64,000 bases of DNA from UBA2421 sp002343075 (GTDB lineage Bacteria > Planctomycetota > Phycisphaerae > Tepidisphaerales > Tepidisphaeraceae), in assembly GCA_937982565.1 (NCBI GenBank), contig CALJLN010000046.1, positions 189,722 through 253,721 on the forward strand, given 5' to 3'. Both the position numbers and the translations under genes were made by a program. Shown here piece after piece: positions 24,909 through 32,947 of the stretch; within the stretch, counting starts at the first letter, position 1; every line of letters starts with the position of its first letter. The notes below the pieces were generated by a model. The model was given only the letters and a program-made list of their open reading frames with translations. It did no database searches and was not told the origin of the DNA.

Positions 24909-25658
24909 CTAGGACCGTGAGGCGATCGCGTCATGAATCGGCCGAAGCACCCGCGGGGCGACCTGCGATACGCACAGGTTTTCGGCCTTCTCGGCAAGAT
25001 CAACCACAAGTGACTCCAGCGGCTGCTTGGGCCGGTCGCCCCAATACCGCCGAAGCACGAAGTGAACACTGATCACATCATCCGAATATTCACCGGTGCG
25101 CACCTGATAGCTGTTGGTTCGCGTAACAACGTCAACCCTGCCCTGCATGCGCAGGTCGTCGCTCAGGGATACTGTCACGGAGGGTTGAAAATCGATCGCG
25201 CGCGCGTTCGGCTCGTCGAGCAAACATGACAGCGGCGAATCGGGCAGCAGGCTTTCGGCGATGATCTCATCATGATTGCCCTTAAACTCCATATCAAAGC
25301 CGAACAGGACATCAAGATAATCGATTTCGATCGGACTGATTCCGAGCTGATAGGGGGCAGCCTGCATCACGGTTGTGTGCAGCCGCATGGATTCGGCAAT
25401 ATCGGTCGGATTAACATGGCCGGCTTGCAGCCGCTTGGACTCGAGGCTCACCCATCGGTAGCTGTTGCTGGATCGGTCTTCCTCAAGGGTCATCTCCCCG
25501 CTGTCCTGCTTGCGAAACCGGCAAAGTCCCGGAAACGCCTTGGTCATCTGCTCAAAAAAGTGCAGCATCACATCCCGGCTGTGGGAAAGCTGCAACTGCG
25601 ATCCCAGCCGGACATTGATGTAAAAATCGTCGCAATAAGCCACAAACGGATGTGACAT
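24909..25658 (-). CDS. Conserved-looking protein of unknown function
   Basis: This 249-residue soluble protein has no signal peptide. It begins with short strands and a helix (Phe-Phe-Glu-Gln-Met...Phe-Pro) and includes a Gly-Asn-His-Asp-Glu segment. The rest alternates strands and helices without a catalytic motif I know. GGAG precedes the ATG at 25658; a longer in-frame start at 25778 would add 40 residues of low quality. It leads a tight pair with the 82-residue gene downstream. Confidence 0.6.
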   Translation of the reverse strand: MSHPFVAYCDDFYINVRLGSQLQLSHSRDVMLHFFEQMTKAFPGLCRFRKQDSGEMTLEEDRSSNSYRWVSLESKRLQAGHVNPTDIAESMRLHTTVMQAAPYQLGISPIEIDYLDVLFGFDMEFKGNHDEIIAESLLPDSPLSCLLDEPNARAIDFQPSVTVSLSDDLRMQGRVDVVTRTNSYQVRTGEYSDDVISVHFVLRRYWGDRPKQPLESLVVDLAEKAENLCVSQVAPRVLRPIHDAIASRS

Positions 25659-25850
25659 GAATCTCCCATGCACCGAAGAAATTCTCGTACCCGCTCGAAC
25701 GCAATTAAGTGTACGACACAGATGGGTTTGGGAAAAGCGAAAGGTCGATGTTTCTTCCCGCCCGCAGGCGCGAAACAAGAGACACCCCGCGGCGCGGTTT
25801 TGCGAGTTTGATGTTGCGGAGTTAGTGTCTTAACAGAAGGGCACCGACAT

Positions 25851-26570
25851 ATGCACCTAAACAACCGCGTTGCACTGGTCACGGGCGGAAGTAAGCGGAT
25901 TGGCCGAGCGATCGTGCAGGAACTGGCCGATTCAGGATTTGATGTCCTCTACACCACCCGCGACCAGCGCGCCGCCGACGCCCCTGCGAGCGGCAAGGGG
26001 CGCATTGTACCGATTACCCTCGATGTTACCGCGCTTCCACAGAGTGCCGATGCGCTGCTCGAAACAGTTCAGCAATCATTCGGCCGGCTGGATGTGCTCG
26101 TTCACAATGCGAGCATCTACGACGACGGCCGGCTATCACACACGAGCCTGCGGCTGATCCGAAGGGTCAATCGTGTGCACATCGAGGTGCCAATTGTACT
26201 AACGAAGGCATTTGCTCAGCTTTTGCGGGCGAGCAAAGGGCATGTGATTAACATGATCGACGCCGGAATCGACCGGCCGATGCCCGCTTACCTCGCTTAC
26301 AGCGCCAGCAAAGCAGCCTTGGCCAATCTGACAATCTCAATGGCGCGCGAGCTTGCGCCGGAGGTGACCGTGAACGGCGTAGCGCCTGGCGTGCTCGAGT
26401 GGCCGCCGGGCTTTCCCGAGCACGACAAGGACGCGTATGTGGCCCGAACGCCTCTCGCCCGTACAGGCACCCCCGCCGACGCCGCAAGGCTAGTGAGATA
26501 TCTGGCCACCGAGGGCAGCTACATCACCGGGCAGATTATCCGCGTGGATGGTGGGCGATCGATCATCTAA
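25851..26570 (+). CDS. Short-chain dehydrogenase, pteridine reductase (FolM/PTR1)-like
   Basis: This 239-residue Rossmann enzyme has the NADP(H) motif Thr-Gly-Gly-Ser-Lys-Arg-Ile-Gly (11-18); the Lys-Arg next to the glycines favours NADPH. The active site is Tyr150-x3-Lys154. The usual catalytic serine is replaced by Asp137 in Ile-Asn-Met-Ile-Asp-Ala. That Asp-Tyr-Lys set is characteristic of pteridine reductases such as Leishmania PTR1 and E. coli FolM, and the Val-His-Asn-Ala-Ser variant of Asn-Asn-Ala-Gly also fits. A role in dihydropterin reduction is therefore inferred. The gene stands alone and converges on recX. Confidence 0.75.
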   Translation: MHLNNRVALVTGGSKRIGRAIVQELADSGFDVLYTTRDQRAADAPASGKGRIVPITLDVTALPQSADALLETVQQSFGRLDVLVHNASIYDDGRLSHTSLRLIRRVNRVHIEVPIVLTKAFAQLLRASKGHVINMIDAGIDRPMPAYLAYSASKAALANLTISMARELAPEVTVNGVAPGVLEWPPGFPEHDKDAYVARTPLARTGTPADAARLVRYLATEGSYITGQIIRVDGGRSII

Positions 26571-26584
26571 GTTACTTCCTTCGG

Positions 26585-27235
26585 TCAGTCGGGTGGCTCG
26601 CCCTGACCGTAGCCAATGACCTCATCAATAACCGGCTTGACGACATCGTACTCAAACCCGCGCCGTGCGAGCATCCCTGCCAGCCGGCGACGCGCGACCA
26701 TAGGCTCAAGGCGGCGTAACGATGCCGCCTTTTTCTGAGCCAGTTGCCGCGCAATGGCAAGCGAATCGGTCGTCTCATAGACCTTTTCGACTGCGACGCG
26801 CGCCGTCTCACGGTTGACGCCCCGTTTCAGCAGTTCCACCATCGCCCGCCGTCGGCCGTGCTGACGATGCTGGGCTGCGAGTGATGCTCTGGCTTGGGCA
26901 AACTGCTCGTCGTTCACATACCCCATTTCCGCAAGCTGGTCGAGCACGTTGTTGGTCATCTCGGCGCTGTACTCCTTCTTTATCAGCTTTCGAAACATTT
27001 CATCGCGCGCGTGTAACCGCTGTTGCAGAAGGTTCATGGCAGCGTCAAAACACTCCTGACGTACTGCACCCTGTAAAATCGCCGAAACCTGCCCCGCGGT
27101 GATGGTTTGGCCTTCCTTGAGCTTGAATCGAACGATGACGTTCTGGTTGCAGCCGAAGGCAAACTTCCCGTCGAGATAAACACTCCGCCGATTGGCGCGG
27201 CGTTTTTGTTCGAGGATTTGGGTGATGAGGGGCAT
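26585..27235 (-). CDS. recX: Regulatory protein RecX
   Basis: This 216-residue protein has the three-helix RecX repeats (about 55-200), with Tyr-Val-Asn-Asp-Glu-Gln-Phe-Ala (residues after about 125) matching the family core. RecX binds RecA filaments and limits recombination. An N-terminal extension with Arg-Arg-Ser-Val-Tyr-Leu-Asp-Gly-Lys is also usual in long RecX forms. The start at 27235 was chosen by family length. A longer frame to 27295 exists and neither start has a strong ribosome-binding site. recA is not in the window; recX follows ffh and an unknown gene on this strand. Confidence 0.85.
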   Translation of the reverse strand: MPLITQILEQKRRANRRSVYLDGKFAFGCNQNVIVRFKLKEGQTITAGQVSAILQGAVRQECFDAAMNLLQQRLHARDEMFRKLIKKEYSAEMTNNVLDQLAEMGYVNDEQFAQARASLAAQHRQHGRRRAMVELLKRGVNRETARVAVEKVYETTDSLAIARQLAQKKAASLRRLEPMVARRRLAGMLARRGFEYDVVKPVIDEVIGYGQGEPPD

Positions 27236-27303
27236 TGGTGTGAACGATGCTACGGCACTCCCGACTAGTCTCGCCAAAAACTCAGCAGCAGCCAACCAGA
27301 TAT

Positions 27304-27687
27304 CTACGAAGCGGAGTATGCATAGCCTACCGGTCGATACCTGAGCGCGCCGGCGAAATCATCAATGTTCTGGACCTGCGAGACAACCAAGCCGTCAACC
27401 ACCGAATGTTGAAGTCGGTCGGTCGTTAGCCAGTCAAGAATCTCTTGGGCAGGCGTACGAGCCTTGATAAGTTCAAGTAGCTGATCTCGTCGCCACTCTG
27501 TCTTCCGGCGTGCCTTTCTGTATTCGTCGCCGCTCTTTGGCCGTGTTGGTGGGTCACCCTCGATGATCAGGCCGAATGGGAACGTCAAACGTGCGTCTGC
27601 GGTGCGCGTCGCCGACGATTCTTCAGCAACAATCTTCTCCGCCAACTGGCGTGCCCACTCGGGACGTTGCTCGCTCCAACCCTTCAT
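27304..27687 (-). CDS. Unknown protein coupled to ffh
   Basis: This 127-residue protein is soluble and charged. It starts with Met-Lys-Gly-Trp and contains an Arg/Lys-rich central helix (about 50-80) and an Asp-Trp-Leu-Thr segment. No family was recognised. Its ATG (27687-27685) overlaps the ffh stop codon by one base (TGATG), so its translation is probably coupled to that of ffh. A GTG three bases upstream is an alternative start. Confidence 0.55.
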   Translation of the reverse strand: MKGWSEQRPEWARQLAEKIVAEESSATRTADARLTFPFGLIIEGDPPTRPKSGDEYRKARRKTEWRRDQLLELIKARTPAQEILDWLTTDRLQHSVVDGLVVSQVQNIDDFAGALRYRPVGYAYSAS

Positions 27688-29159
27688 CACCGCCGCTTGC
27701 CCTTCTTGTTCCTATCTTTCTTCTCCTGCCAGCCACCCTTTTTGGTGGGAATCATCGGCCCGCCGGGGCTGCCCAGGCCGCCGAGGTTGCCGCTCATCAT
27801 CTGCTTCATCAGTTTCATTTTCCCGAGCATGCCCATCCCGCCGACGGCCCGCATCATGTCACGGCTCATTTCAAACTGCTTCATGAATGCGCCAACTTCC
27901 TGCACCTGTACGCCGGCCCCTGTTGCAATGCGCCTTCGGCGCTGGCCGTCGAGCAGGTCGGGGTTATTTCGCTCCCTGCGGCTCATGCTGTCGTAGATGG
28001 CGCGCATGCGCTTCATCTGACGCTCTACATCGTCACCCTGCATTCCCGCCTGCTTGGTCAGTTCGCTCATGCCGGGGATCATTCCCATGATCTTGCCCAT
28101 TGGCCCGAGCTTCTTGATCTGGCCCATCTGGCTCATAAAATCATCGAGCGTGAAGACGCCCTTCTGCATCTTCTCTGTAATGCGGGCGGTTTCCTCCTCG
28201 TCGAACTTTTCCATCGCGGTGTTGACGAGGCCCACGATGTCGCCCATGCCGAGGATGCGCTGAGCCATCCCTTCGGGCCGAAACTCCTCCAACCGGTCGA
28301 GCTTTTCGCCGACACCAAGGAATTTAACAGGCTTGCCGGTCACCATCTTGGCGCTCAGAAGCGCCCCGCCGCGGGTGTCGGAGTCGAACTTCGTGAGTAT
28401 CAGCCCGTCCAACTCCAACTGTTCGTTAAATGCCTTGGCACTATTGACCGCATCCTGCCCGGTCATCGCATCAAGCACGAGATAAATCTGATGCGGGTTG
28501 AGCTGGGTGTTAATCTCCTTCAGTTCGTCCATCAGCTCCTGATCGATGGCCAGTCGGCCGGCGGTGTCGAGGATGACGACATCGCTGCCGCTCTTGCGAG
28601 CCTCGGCAACTGCCGCCCGCGCGACGCTCACCGCGGCGCCTCGGGCGACCTGGCCATGCGGCGCGGCCTTGGCCACGTCGGCATATACCGGCACGCCCAC
28701 CTGCTCGCCGAGCACTTGCAACTGCCGAATCGCCGCCGGCCGCTGCAAATCCACCGCGGCGAGCATCGGGTGGCGGCCCTTGCCCTTGAGAAACATCGCC
28801 AGCTTGCCGCAAGTGGTCGTTTTACCGCTGCCCTGCAGGCCGCACATCATGATGACGGTCGGCCCTGGATTGACAAAGTAGATATTCGTGTCAACCGGCC
28901 CCATCAGGTTGACCAATTCGTCGTAGACGATTTTGACCATCAACTGATCCGGCTGCAGCGACTTGATGACGTCGGTGCCGATGGCCTTCTGCATCACATG
29001 GTCCGTGAAGTCGTTGACGACCTTGAAATTCACATCGGCTTCAAGCAGTGCCGTGCGAACTTCACGCATCGCCTCTCGTACATTTTCCTCGCTGATGCGG
29101 CCTTTGCCGGAGAGAGAGCGGAACACGTTTGAAAATTTGTCGGTGAGTGCGTCGAACAT
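27687..29159 (-). CDS. ffh: Signal recognition particle protein Ffh
   Basis: This 490-residue GTPase binds signal sequences of nascent membrane proteins together with 4.5S/SRP RNA. The N domain covers about 1-95. The G domain has GLQGSGKTTT at 107-116, an Asp-Thr-Ala-Gly-Arg motif near 190 and Thr-Lys-Phe-Asp near 250. The M domain (about 300-460) is rich in Met and ends in a Gly-Gly-Met/Lys-Lys-rich tail, with the RNA-binding Ser-x-x-Arg-Arg-Glu-Arg-x-Asn-Pro. All parts are present. The SRP RNA gene was not found nearby. Confidence 0.97.
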   Translation of the reverse strand: MFDALTDKFSNVFRSLSGKGRISEENVREAMREVRTALLEADVNFKVVNDFTDHVMQKAIGTDVIKSLQPDQLMVKIVYDELVNLMGPVDTNIYFVNPGPTVIMMCGLQGSGKTTTCGKLAMFLKGKGRHPMLAAVDLQRPAAIRQLQVLGEQVGVPVYADVAKAAPHGQVARGAAVSVARAAVAEARKSGSDVVILDTAGRLAIDQELMDELKEINTQLNPHQIYLVLDAMTGQDAVNSAKAFNEQLELDGLILTKFDSDTRGGALLSAKMVTGKPVKFLGVGEKLDRLEEFRPEGMAQRILGMGDIVGLVNTAMEKFDEEETARITEKMQKGVFTLDDFMSQMGQIKKLGPMGKIMGMIPGMSELTKQAGMQGDDVERQMKRMRAIYDSMSRRERNNPDLLDGQRRRRIATGAGVQVQEVGAFMKQFEMSRDMMRAVGGMGMLGKMKLMKQMMSGNLGGLGSPGGPMIPTKKGGWQEKKDRNKKGKRR

Positions 29160-29252
29160 GTCGTGGAGAATAAGCGGGTGAGGGAAACGGGGCTAGTACT
29201 GTGCGGGGCTTGAAGGATTGGGTTGTTGGACGCCCGCGTGTCGCAGTAACGG

Positions 29253-29285
29253 CAAAGCCCCGCACGGTTGAACGTGCGGGGCCTT
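29253..29285 (-). terminator. Terminator of the RRM-protein gene
   Basis: Nine-base GC arms (29257-29265 and 29274-29282), extended by an AAAG/CTTT pair with a bulge, form a strong hairpin. Read on the minus strand it follows the gene at 29358-29759 and ends in a short T run, separating it from ffh. Confidence 0.7.
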
Positions 29286-29357
29286 TGTTGTTGTTCTCAG
29301 GCTGATGACATCGAACGTGTTTCGATATCGTTCGACCCTAGAAACTAGTGGGGATGA

Positions 29358-29759
29358 TTAGTAGCGGTCGCGTCGGCCACCGCCGCCGCCGCCACCGTAG
29401 CCACCGCGACCACCGCCACGGCCACCGCCGCCGCCACCACCGTAGCCTCCACGGCCACCACCGCCGCCACCCCCACGGCCGCCACCAAACCCGCCACTCT
29501 TGGGCCGATCTTCGCGCGGTCGCGCTTCGTTGACGGTAAGAGCACGGCCCTCATATTGCTGCCCATGGAGGGCCGCAATCGCCGCCGACGCTTCTTCGTC
29601 GTTGCTCATCTGCACAAAACCGAAACCCTTGCTTCGACCGGTTTCACGGTCGGCGATGATTTCGGCGCTCTCGACGTTTCCGTGAGCGCTAAAAAGTTCC
29701 TGCAGCGCCGAGCTGTCAACGCCGTAGCTGAGGTTACCAACGTACAACTTCTTGCCCAT
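29358..29759 (-). CDS. Glycine-rich RRM RNA-binding protein
   Basis: This 133-residue protein has one RNA recognition motif (about 3-80) with RNP2 Leu-Tyr-Val-Gly-Asn-Leu (5-10) and RNP1 Lys-Gly-Phe-Gly-Phe-Val (44-49). A Gly/Arg/Tyr-rich RGG-like tail of about 45 residues follows. This is the architecture of bacterial cold-induced Rbp proteins, known from cyanobacteria, and of plant GRPs. AGGAG at good spacing fixes the start at 29759. The 5' leader can form a hairpin (29790-29816). A role in RNA chaperoning, perhaps in the cold, is inferred. Confidence 0.92.
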   Translation of the reverse strand: MGKKLYVGNLSYGVDSSALQELFSAHGNVESAEIIADRETGRSKGFGFVQMSNDEEASAAIAALHGQQYEGRALTVNEARPREDRPKSGGFGGGRGGGGGGGRGGYGGGGGGGRGGGRGGYGGGGGGGRRDRY

Positions 29760-29789
29760 GATGATCTCCTGATCTCTTGAAATTGGGCA

Positions 29790-29816
29790 GCGACCCGCCC
29801 TTACTTTCGGGGTCGC
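29790..29816 (-). promoter_or_regulatory. Leader hairpin of the RRM-protein gene
   Basis: Seven-base arms (29790-29796 and 29810-29816) form a GC-rich hairpin about 30-57 bases upstream of the start codon. It could act as a structured 5' leader; function is unproven. Confidence 0.35.
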
Positions 29817-30059
29817 AAGTGAAAGTGGCCGCACGTTCCGGCCGGGAAGGTGGAAGGCGATCAGAAGACCATGACATACTTCGCATCCGCGCGTTGCAGG
29901 CTTTGCTCGACGAACCAACCGTCAAAAATGCTACCCAATCTGCTGAATTATGCAAATGTGAACCACCCGAATTGTCTCGCGCGCATCAACCCCCCGGACT
30001 TCGTGCACGGATCTACACGCGAGCACGCAACTTTCCGCGAGATTCGGGGTTTCTCCAAT

Positions 30060-31079
30060 ATGAACATCCTCATACTCGGCGGCACGGGTTTTCTCGGACC
30101 TCAGACAGTTCAGTCTGCCCTCGCCCGCAAGCACAAGATAACCCTTTTCAATCGGGGAAAGACCAATCCGGGGATGTTCCCCGACCTTGAGTCTATTGTC
30201 GGCGATCGCAAGGTGCCCGAGTCGGTGGCTCAACTCAAAGGGCGGCAGTTTGATGCCGTTATCGATACATCGGGCTACTTTCCGAAAGACGTCACCCTCA
30301 CCGCCGAGGTGCTCGCCCCGACGGTGAAACAGTACGTCTTTGTTTCATCCGTCAGCGTGTACGCGAATCCTGCGCAACCCGGCCTGGATGAAACAAGCGA
30401 CGTTGGCACGTTACCCGATCCAACCATCGACAAAATGAGCAACGAAGCCTACGGCCCGCTGAAGGCATACTGCGAACAGGCCGCCGAGGCGGCCATGCCG
30501 GGGAAAGTTACCAACATTCGCCCGGGCCTGATTGTCGGCCCGGACGATCCAACCGATCGTTTCACCTACTGGCCCGCCCGCCTCGCGCGCGGGGGCGAGG
30601 TGCTATGCCCGGGGCCAATCGACAACCCGATTCAATACATCGACGTGCGAGACCTCGCCGATTTCATCATCGATACTATTGATGACAGCCACACGGGCAT
30701 CTACAACGCACTCGGCCCGTCGCACGAGCACACGATGGCCGATCTCATTCACGGTTGTCGCGCTGCGACTACGAGCGACGCGCGATGCACATGGGTGGAT
30801 TGGCAGTATGCGGTGCAACATGGAGTCGGCCCATGGATGGAGATGCCGCTGTGGCTTCCACCCGATGGGAACAGCGATGGCTTTAGCCGCGTGAAGAACG
30901 AGAAGGCGATCAGCGTGGGGCTGAAGTTTCGACCGCTCGCAGAGACCATTCGAGACACGCTGGCCTGGAGCCGAACGCGGCCCGGCGACCACAGATGGGG
31001 CGCGGGCATTACAGCGGAGAAAGAAGCGCGCGTGCTCGCGGCGTGGCATGATCGCAAACCGACGACGCAGCCGGGGTGA
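30060..31079 (+). CDS. NAD-dependent epimerase/dehydratase family protein
   Basis: This 339-residue extended short-chain dehydrogenase has the nucleotide motif Gly-Gly-Thr-Gly-Phe-Leu-Gly (7-13) at the very N-terminus. It also has Val-Ser-Ser-Val-Ser-Val-Tyr and an active-site Tyr-Gly-Pro-Leu-Lys (Tyr-x3-Lys). The residues Phe-Asn-Arg-Gly-Lys at the end of the second strand suggest NADP preference. Family members include epimerases and atypical reductases, so the substrate stays open. The ATG at 30060 places the Rossmann strand at residue 2; the frame is open for another 70 codons upstream, but without support. Confidence 0.85.
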   Translation: MNILILGGTGFLGPQTVQSALARKHKITLFNRGKTNPGMFPDLESIVGDRKVPESVAQLKGRQFDAVIDTSGYFPKDVTLTAEVLAPTVKQYVFVSSVSVYANPAQPGLDETSDVGTLPDPTIDKMSNEAYGPLKAYCEQAAEAAMPGKVTNIRPGLIVGPDDPTDRFTYWPARLARGGEVLCPGPIDNPIQYIDVRDLADFIIDTIDDSHTGIYNALGPSHEHTMADLIHGCRAATTSDARCTWVDWQYAVQHGVGPWMEMPLWLPPDGNSDGFSRVKNEKAISVGLKFRPLAETIRDTLAWSRTRPGDHRWGAGITAEKEARVLAAWHDRKPTTQPG

Positions 31080-31147
31080 TTAGCGCTACGTGGACGCGCG
31101 AAACTTTAGCAAAACTGCAATCCGACAACTTTTTTGTGAAATGATCC

Positions 31148-31175
31148 TTGACTCGCGTCGTCATACCGCTAGAGT
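31148..31175 (+). promoter_or_regulatory. Promoter upstream of the riboswitch
   Basis: TTGACT at 31148-31153 and TAGAGT at 31170-31175 are separated by 16 bases. The predicted start, near 31182, is just before the first riboswitch stem, as expected. Confidence 0.55.
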
Positions 31176-31187
31176 TTTCGTCAGCTT

Positions 31188-31365
31188 GACCGCCTAAGTG
31201 TCTGCCCGAGAGCAGACACGCGGAGAACCCAACCTCGATGAACGAGGTCGTTCCGAAAGCCGCAAGGTTTTAAGGAACAGGGGCAAATTCGAGGTGCACC
31301 AGTTTGGTGCATCCATCGAAGGGCGACTTTCAACGGCCCAGCCCGTCAGCTAACTCCGTCGGCAT
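31188..31365 (+). ncRNA. ydaO/yuaA-type c-di-AMP riboswitch
   Basis: The segment carries the conserved parts of the c-di-AMP aptamer in order. An 8-bp hairpin (31198-31205 with 31212-31219) is followed by GCGGAGAACCC. A later GGGGCAAATTC is followed by an 8-bp hairpin with GGTGCACC/GGTGCATC arms. GAAGGGCGAC and the hallmark CCCGTCAGCTAACTCCG come next, then GGCA. The CGGAG at 31221-31225 can pair with CTCCG at 31354-31358, the pseudoknot of known structures. An extra hairpin (31233-31247) and a further arm are inserted between the conserved blocks. In other bacteria this class turns genes off when c-di-AMP is high. It sits between a promoter and a 77-residue gene. Confidence 0.85.
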
Positions 31366-31523
31366 TTGAAAGGGATCAACGCTCCTACCGGGCGTCTCGA
31401 TCCTGTGATTGTACAACTTGATGGAACGTAACTTCACCCCGCGCCGGGACTTCGGCGCAGCGCGTGCTGATTCGTTCAAGCTGGCACGACGCTGCTGCTA
31501 AGACGGCGCACAGGAGATGCACC

Positions 31524-31757
31524 ATGGAAGCCTCACAGGCCGATCAGATTCGCAAAGCGATTGAGTCGCTCATTGATGCCAAGCTGCTGGATGCGCTAAG
31601 CAAGCCCGGCGGGCTGGATCGCCTTCTCGCGTACCGCGCAACCGGTGTCGCACCGTTTGGCGTCCGCATGGCACAGCGGAAGCTCACCGATGTGTTACAG
31701 CAAACCGCGTCGCACCAGGGAGAGCATCAGGACGAGTATGCCACCCATGCCGCGTGA
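31524..31757 (+). CDS. Unknown 77-residue protein under riboswitch control
   Basis: The protein is short, soluble and helical, without a signal peptide or membrane segment. It has an Arg-Lys-Ala-Ile-Glu helix, a Lys-Pro-Gly-Gly-Leu-Asp turn and a His/Glu-rich tail. No family was recognised. AGGAG at 31512-31516 gives a strong start at 31524, which supports translation. It is the only gene between the riboswitch and a strong terminator (31851-31905), so it is the sole apparent target of the switch. Confidence 0.65.
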   Translation: MEASQADQIRKAIESLIDAKLLDALSKPGGLDRLLAYRATGVAPFGVRMAQRKLTDVLQQTASHQGEHQDEYATHAA

Positions 31758-31850
31758 AGCGAATTCGAAACAGTTGAAATTTTAACGACCCGCCAACTGG
31801 CGCGTCCCCAGCTAAAACCGGCTGCGGAGTTGATGACCGCAGCATAACAG

Positions 31851-31905
31851 TCCGCGACGAACTCCAGACGTCTTTTCGTCTGGGTGTTCGTCGCGGATTT
31901 GTTTA
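31851..31905 (+). terminator. Long terminator after the 77-residue gene
   Basis: A 12-bp outer stem (31851-31862 with 31886-31897) and a 7-bp inner stem (31864-31870 with 31877-31883) form an extended hairpin. TTTGTTT follows. It closes the riboswitch transcript. Confidence 0.85.
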
Positions 31906-31989
31906 ATTCCCGTTGTTTATCGACCGGCCTGTCGTGCAACTTGTCGTTAACGCGCAGCCGACACGGCCAGCACGGGCAAGATCGAACGG

Positions 31990-32577
31990 TCAGGCGCGTT
32001 CCGGGCCAAAGTCCAACCCCGCGTAGATTTCCGCCAGCGGTAGTTCGATCTTCACACTCCGCAGCTTCGCCACGGCCTCCAGACCGTCGAAGTGGCTAAA
32101 CAGCCAGTCAGAGTCGGCCTGCCGCAAGTAAACCTCAACCCGCGGAGTTTCCTGTGAGATCAGAACGTACTCCTGTAGCGAAGCCATGTCGCGATACATC
32201 GAAAATTTCTCCCCGCGGTCATAGGCTTCTGAAGACTCGGAAATCACCTCAAAAACAACGGTGGGATTGACGATCGTCGTCTTCTTCGGGTCATCGACAT
32301 CAAACGTCGGGGGCGTGCATAAGATTTGCGCGTCGGGATAAAAATAGCTAAGCCGTTTCTCCACCCGCACGCGCATGTCGCTATCGAGCGGCTCACAGCG
32401 GTGGCCCATCAGCCGGTTCCCGAGCGTGCGAATGAGATTTGTTTTCAGCTTGCTATGCCGATACGAGCCCCCTGCCATTGCGATGATTTCGCCGTCGTGA
32501 TACTCGTTCTTGCCCTCCGATTTCTCCTCCAGCGCAAGATACTCGGCGATGGTGTAGAGGTGTTTGGTGGCCGGCAT
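31990..32577 (-). CDS. Uma2-family putative endonuclease
   Basis: This 195-residue protein belongs to the Uma2 (DUF820) group of PD-(D/E)XK nuclease-fold proteins, abundant in cyanobacteria and planctomycetes. The N-terminal Thr-Ile-Ala-Glu-Tyr-Leu-Ala-Leu and Glu-Tyr-His-Asp-Gly-Glu-Ile segments and the putative catalytic Pro-Asp and Glu-Val-Ile-Ser motif are visible. No biochemical role has been established for most of the family. The gene stands alone. Confidence 0.85.
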   Translation of the reverse strand: MPATKHLYTIAEYLALEEKSEGKNEYHDGEIIAMAGGSYRHSKLKTNLIRTLGNRLMGHRCEPLDSDMRVRVEKRLSYFYPDAQILCTPPTFDVDDPKKTTIVNPTVVFEVISESSEAYDRGEKFSMYRDMASLQEYVLISQETPRVEVYLRQADSDWLFSHFDGLEAVAKLRSVKIELPLAEIYAGLDFGPERA

Positions 32578-32947
32578 TGTATTTCTACATCATACTCGCA
32601 ACAATTATGCAGAGAAGCCCGATTTCGCCGCCGAACAGCCGTTTTTCATGGTTCCAAATGTGCCCTCTCCGGTATCTTTGACGGCTCCAAACCGGCGCGG
32701 CCGTTGTCCGGTGTTCGTGAGCCTGCCTTGTATCCCATCGCGATCCCCGTGGCGCGACGTAAACTACTATCGCAGCAGAGTTTGGTAGAATGCCACTGCC
32801 CGGTGCCGGTTGATGGCGCGCGTCTCGGTGTGAATCGCACTTGGCGTGGTAGTTTGGCCCCTGTTGTGGGAAATATACTGGGGGGCAGGTCGAATAGAGT
32901 GCAGCAGGTGTGATTTTTGGAAGTCTGTTGCGGGTTGAAGGGTCAAC
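32578..32947. other. Gene-free interval upstream of the kinase operon
   Basis: This 370-base gap separates divergent genes. A TATACT at 32874-32879 could serve as a -10 element for the kinase operon, but no good -35 sits at 16-18 bases. Short open frames on both strands lack support. Confidence 0.35.

Larger units (their letters stand above)
31080..31523. other. Long leader between the epimerase gene and the 77-residue gene
   Basis: This 444-base interval holds the promoter, the riboswitch and then about 150 bases of leader. Within the last part, a 6-bp hairpin (31441-31446 with 31453-31458) and a GGGATC...GATCC pairing at 31372-31404 can form. No protein gene was found in it. Confidence 0.6.
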
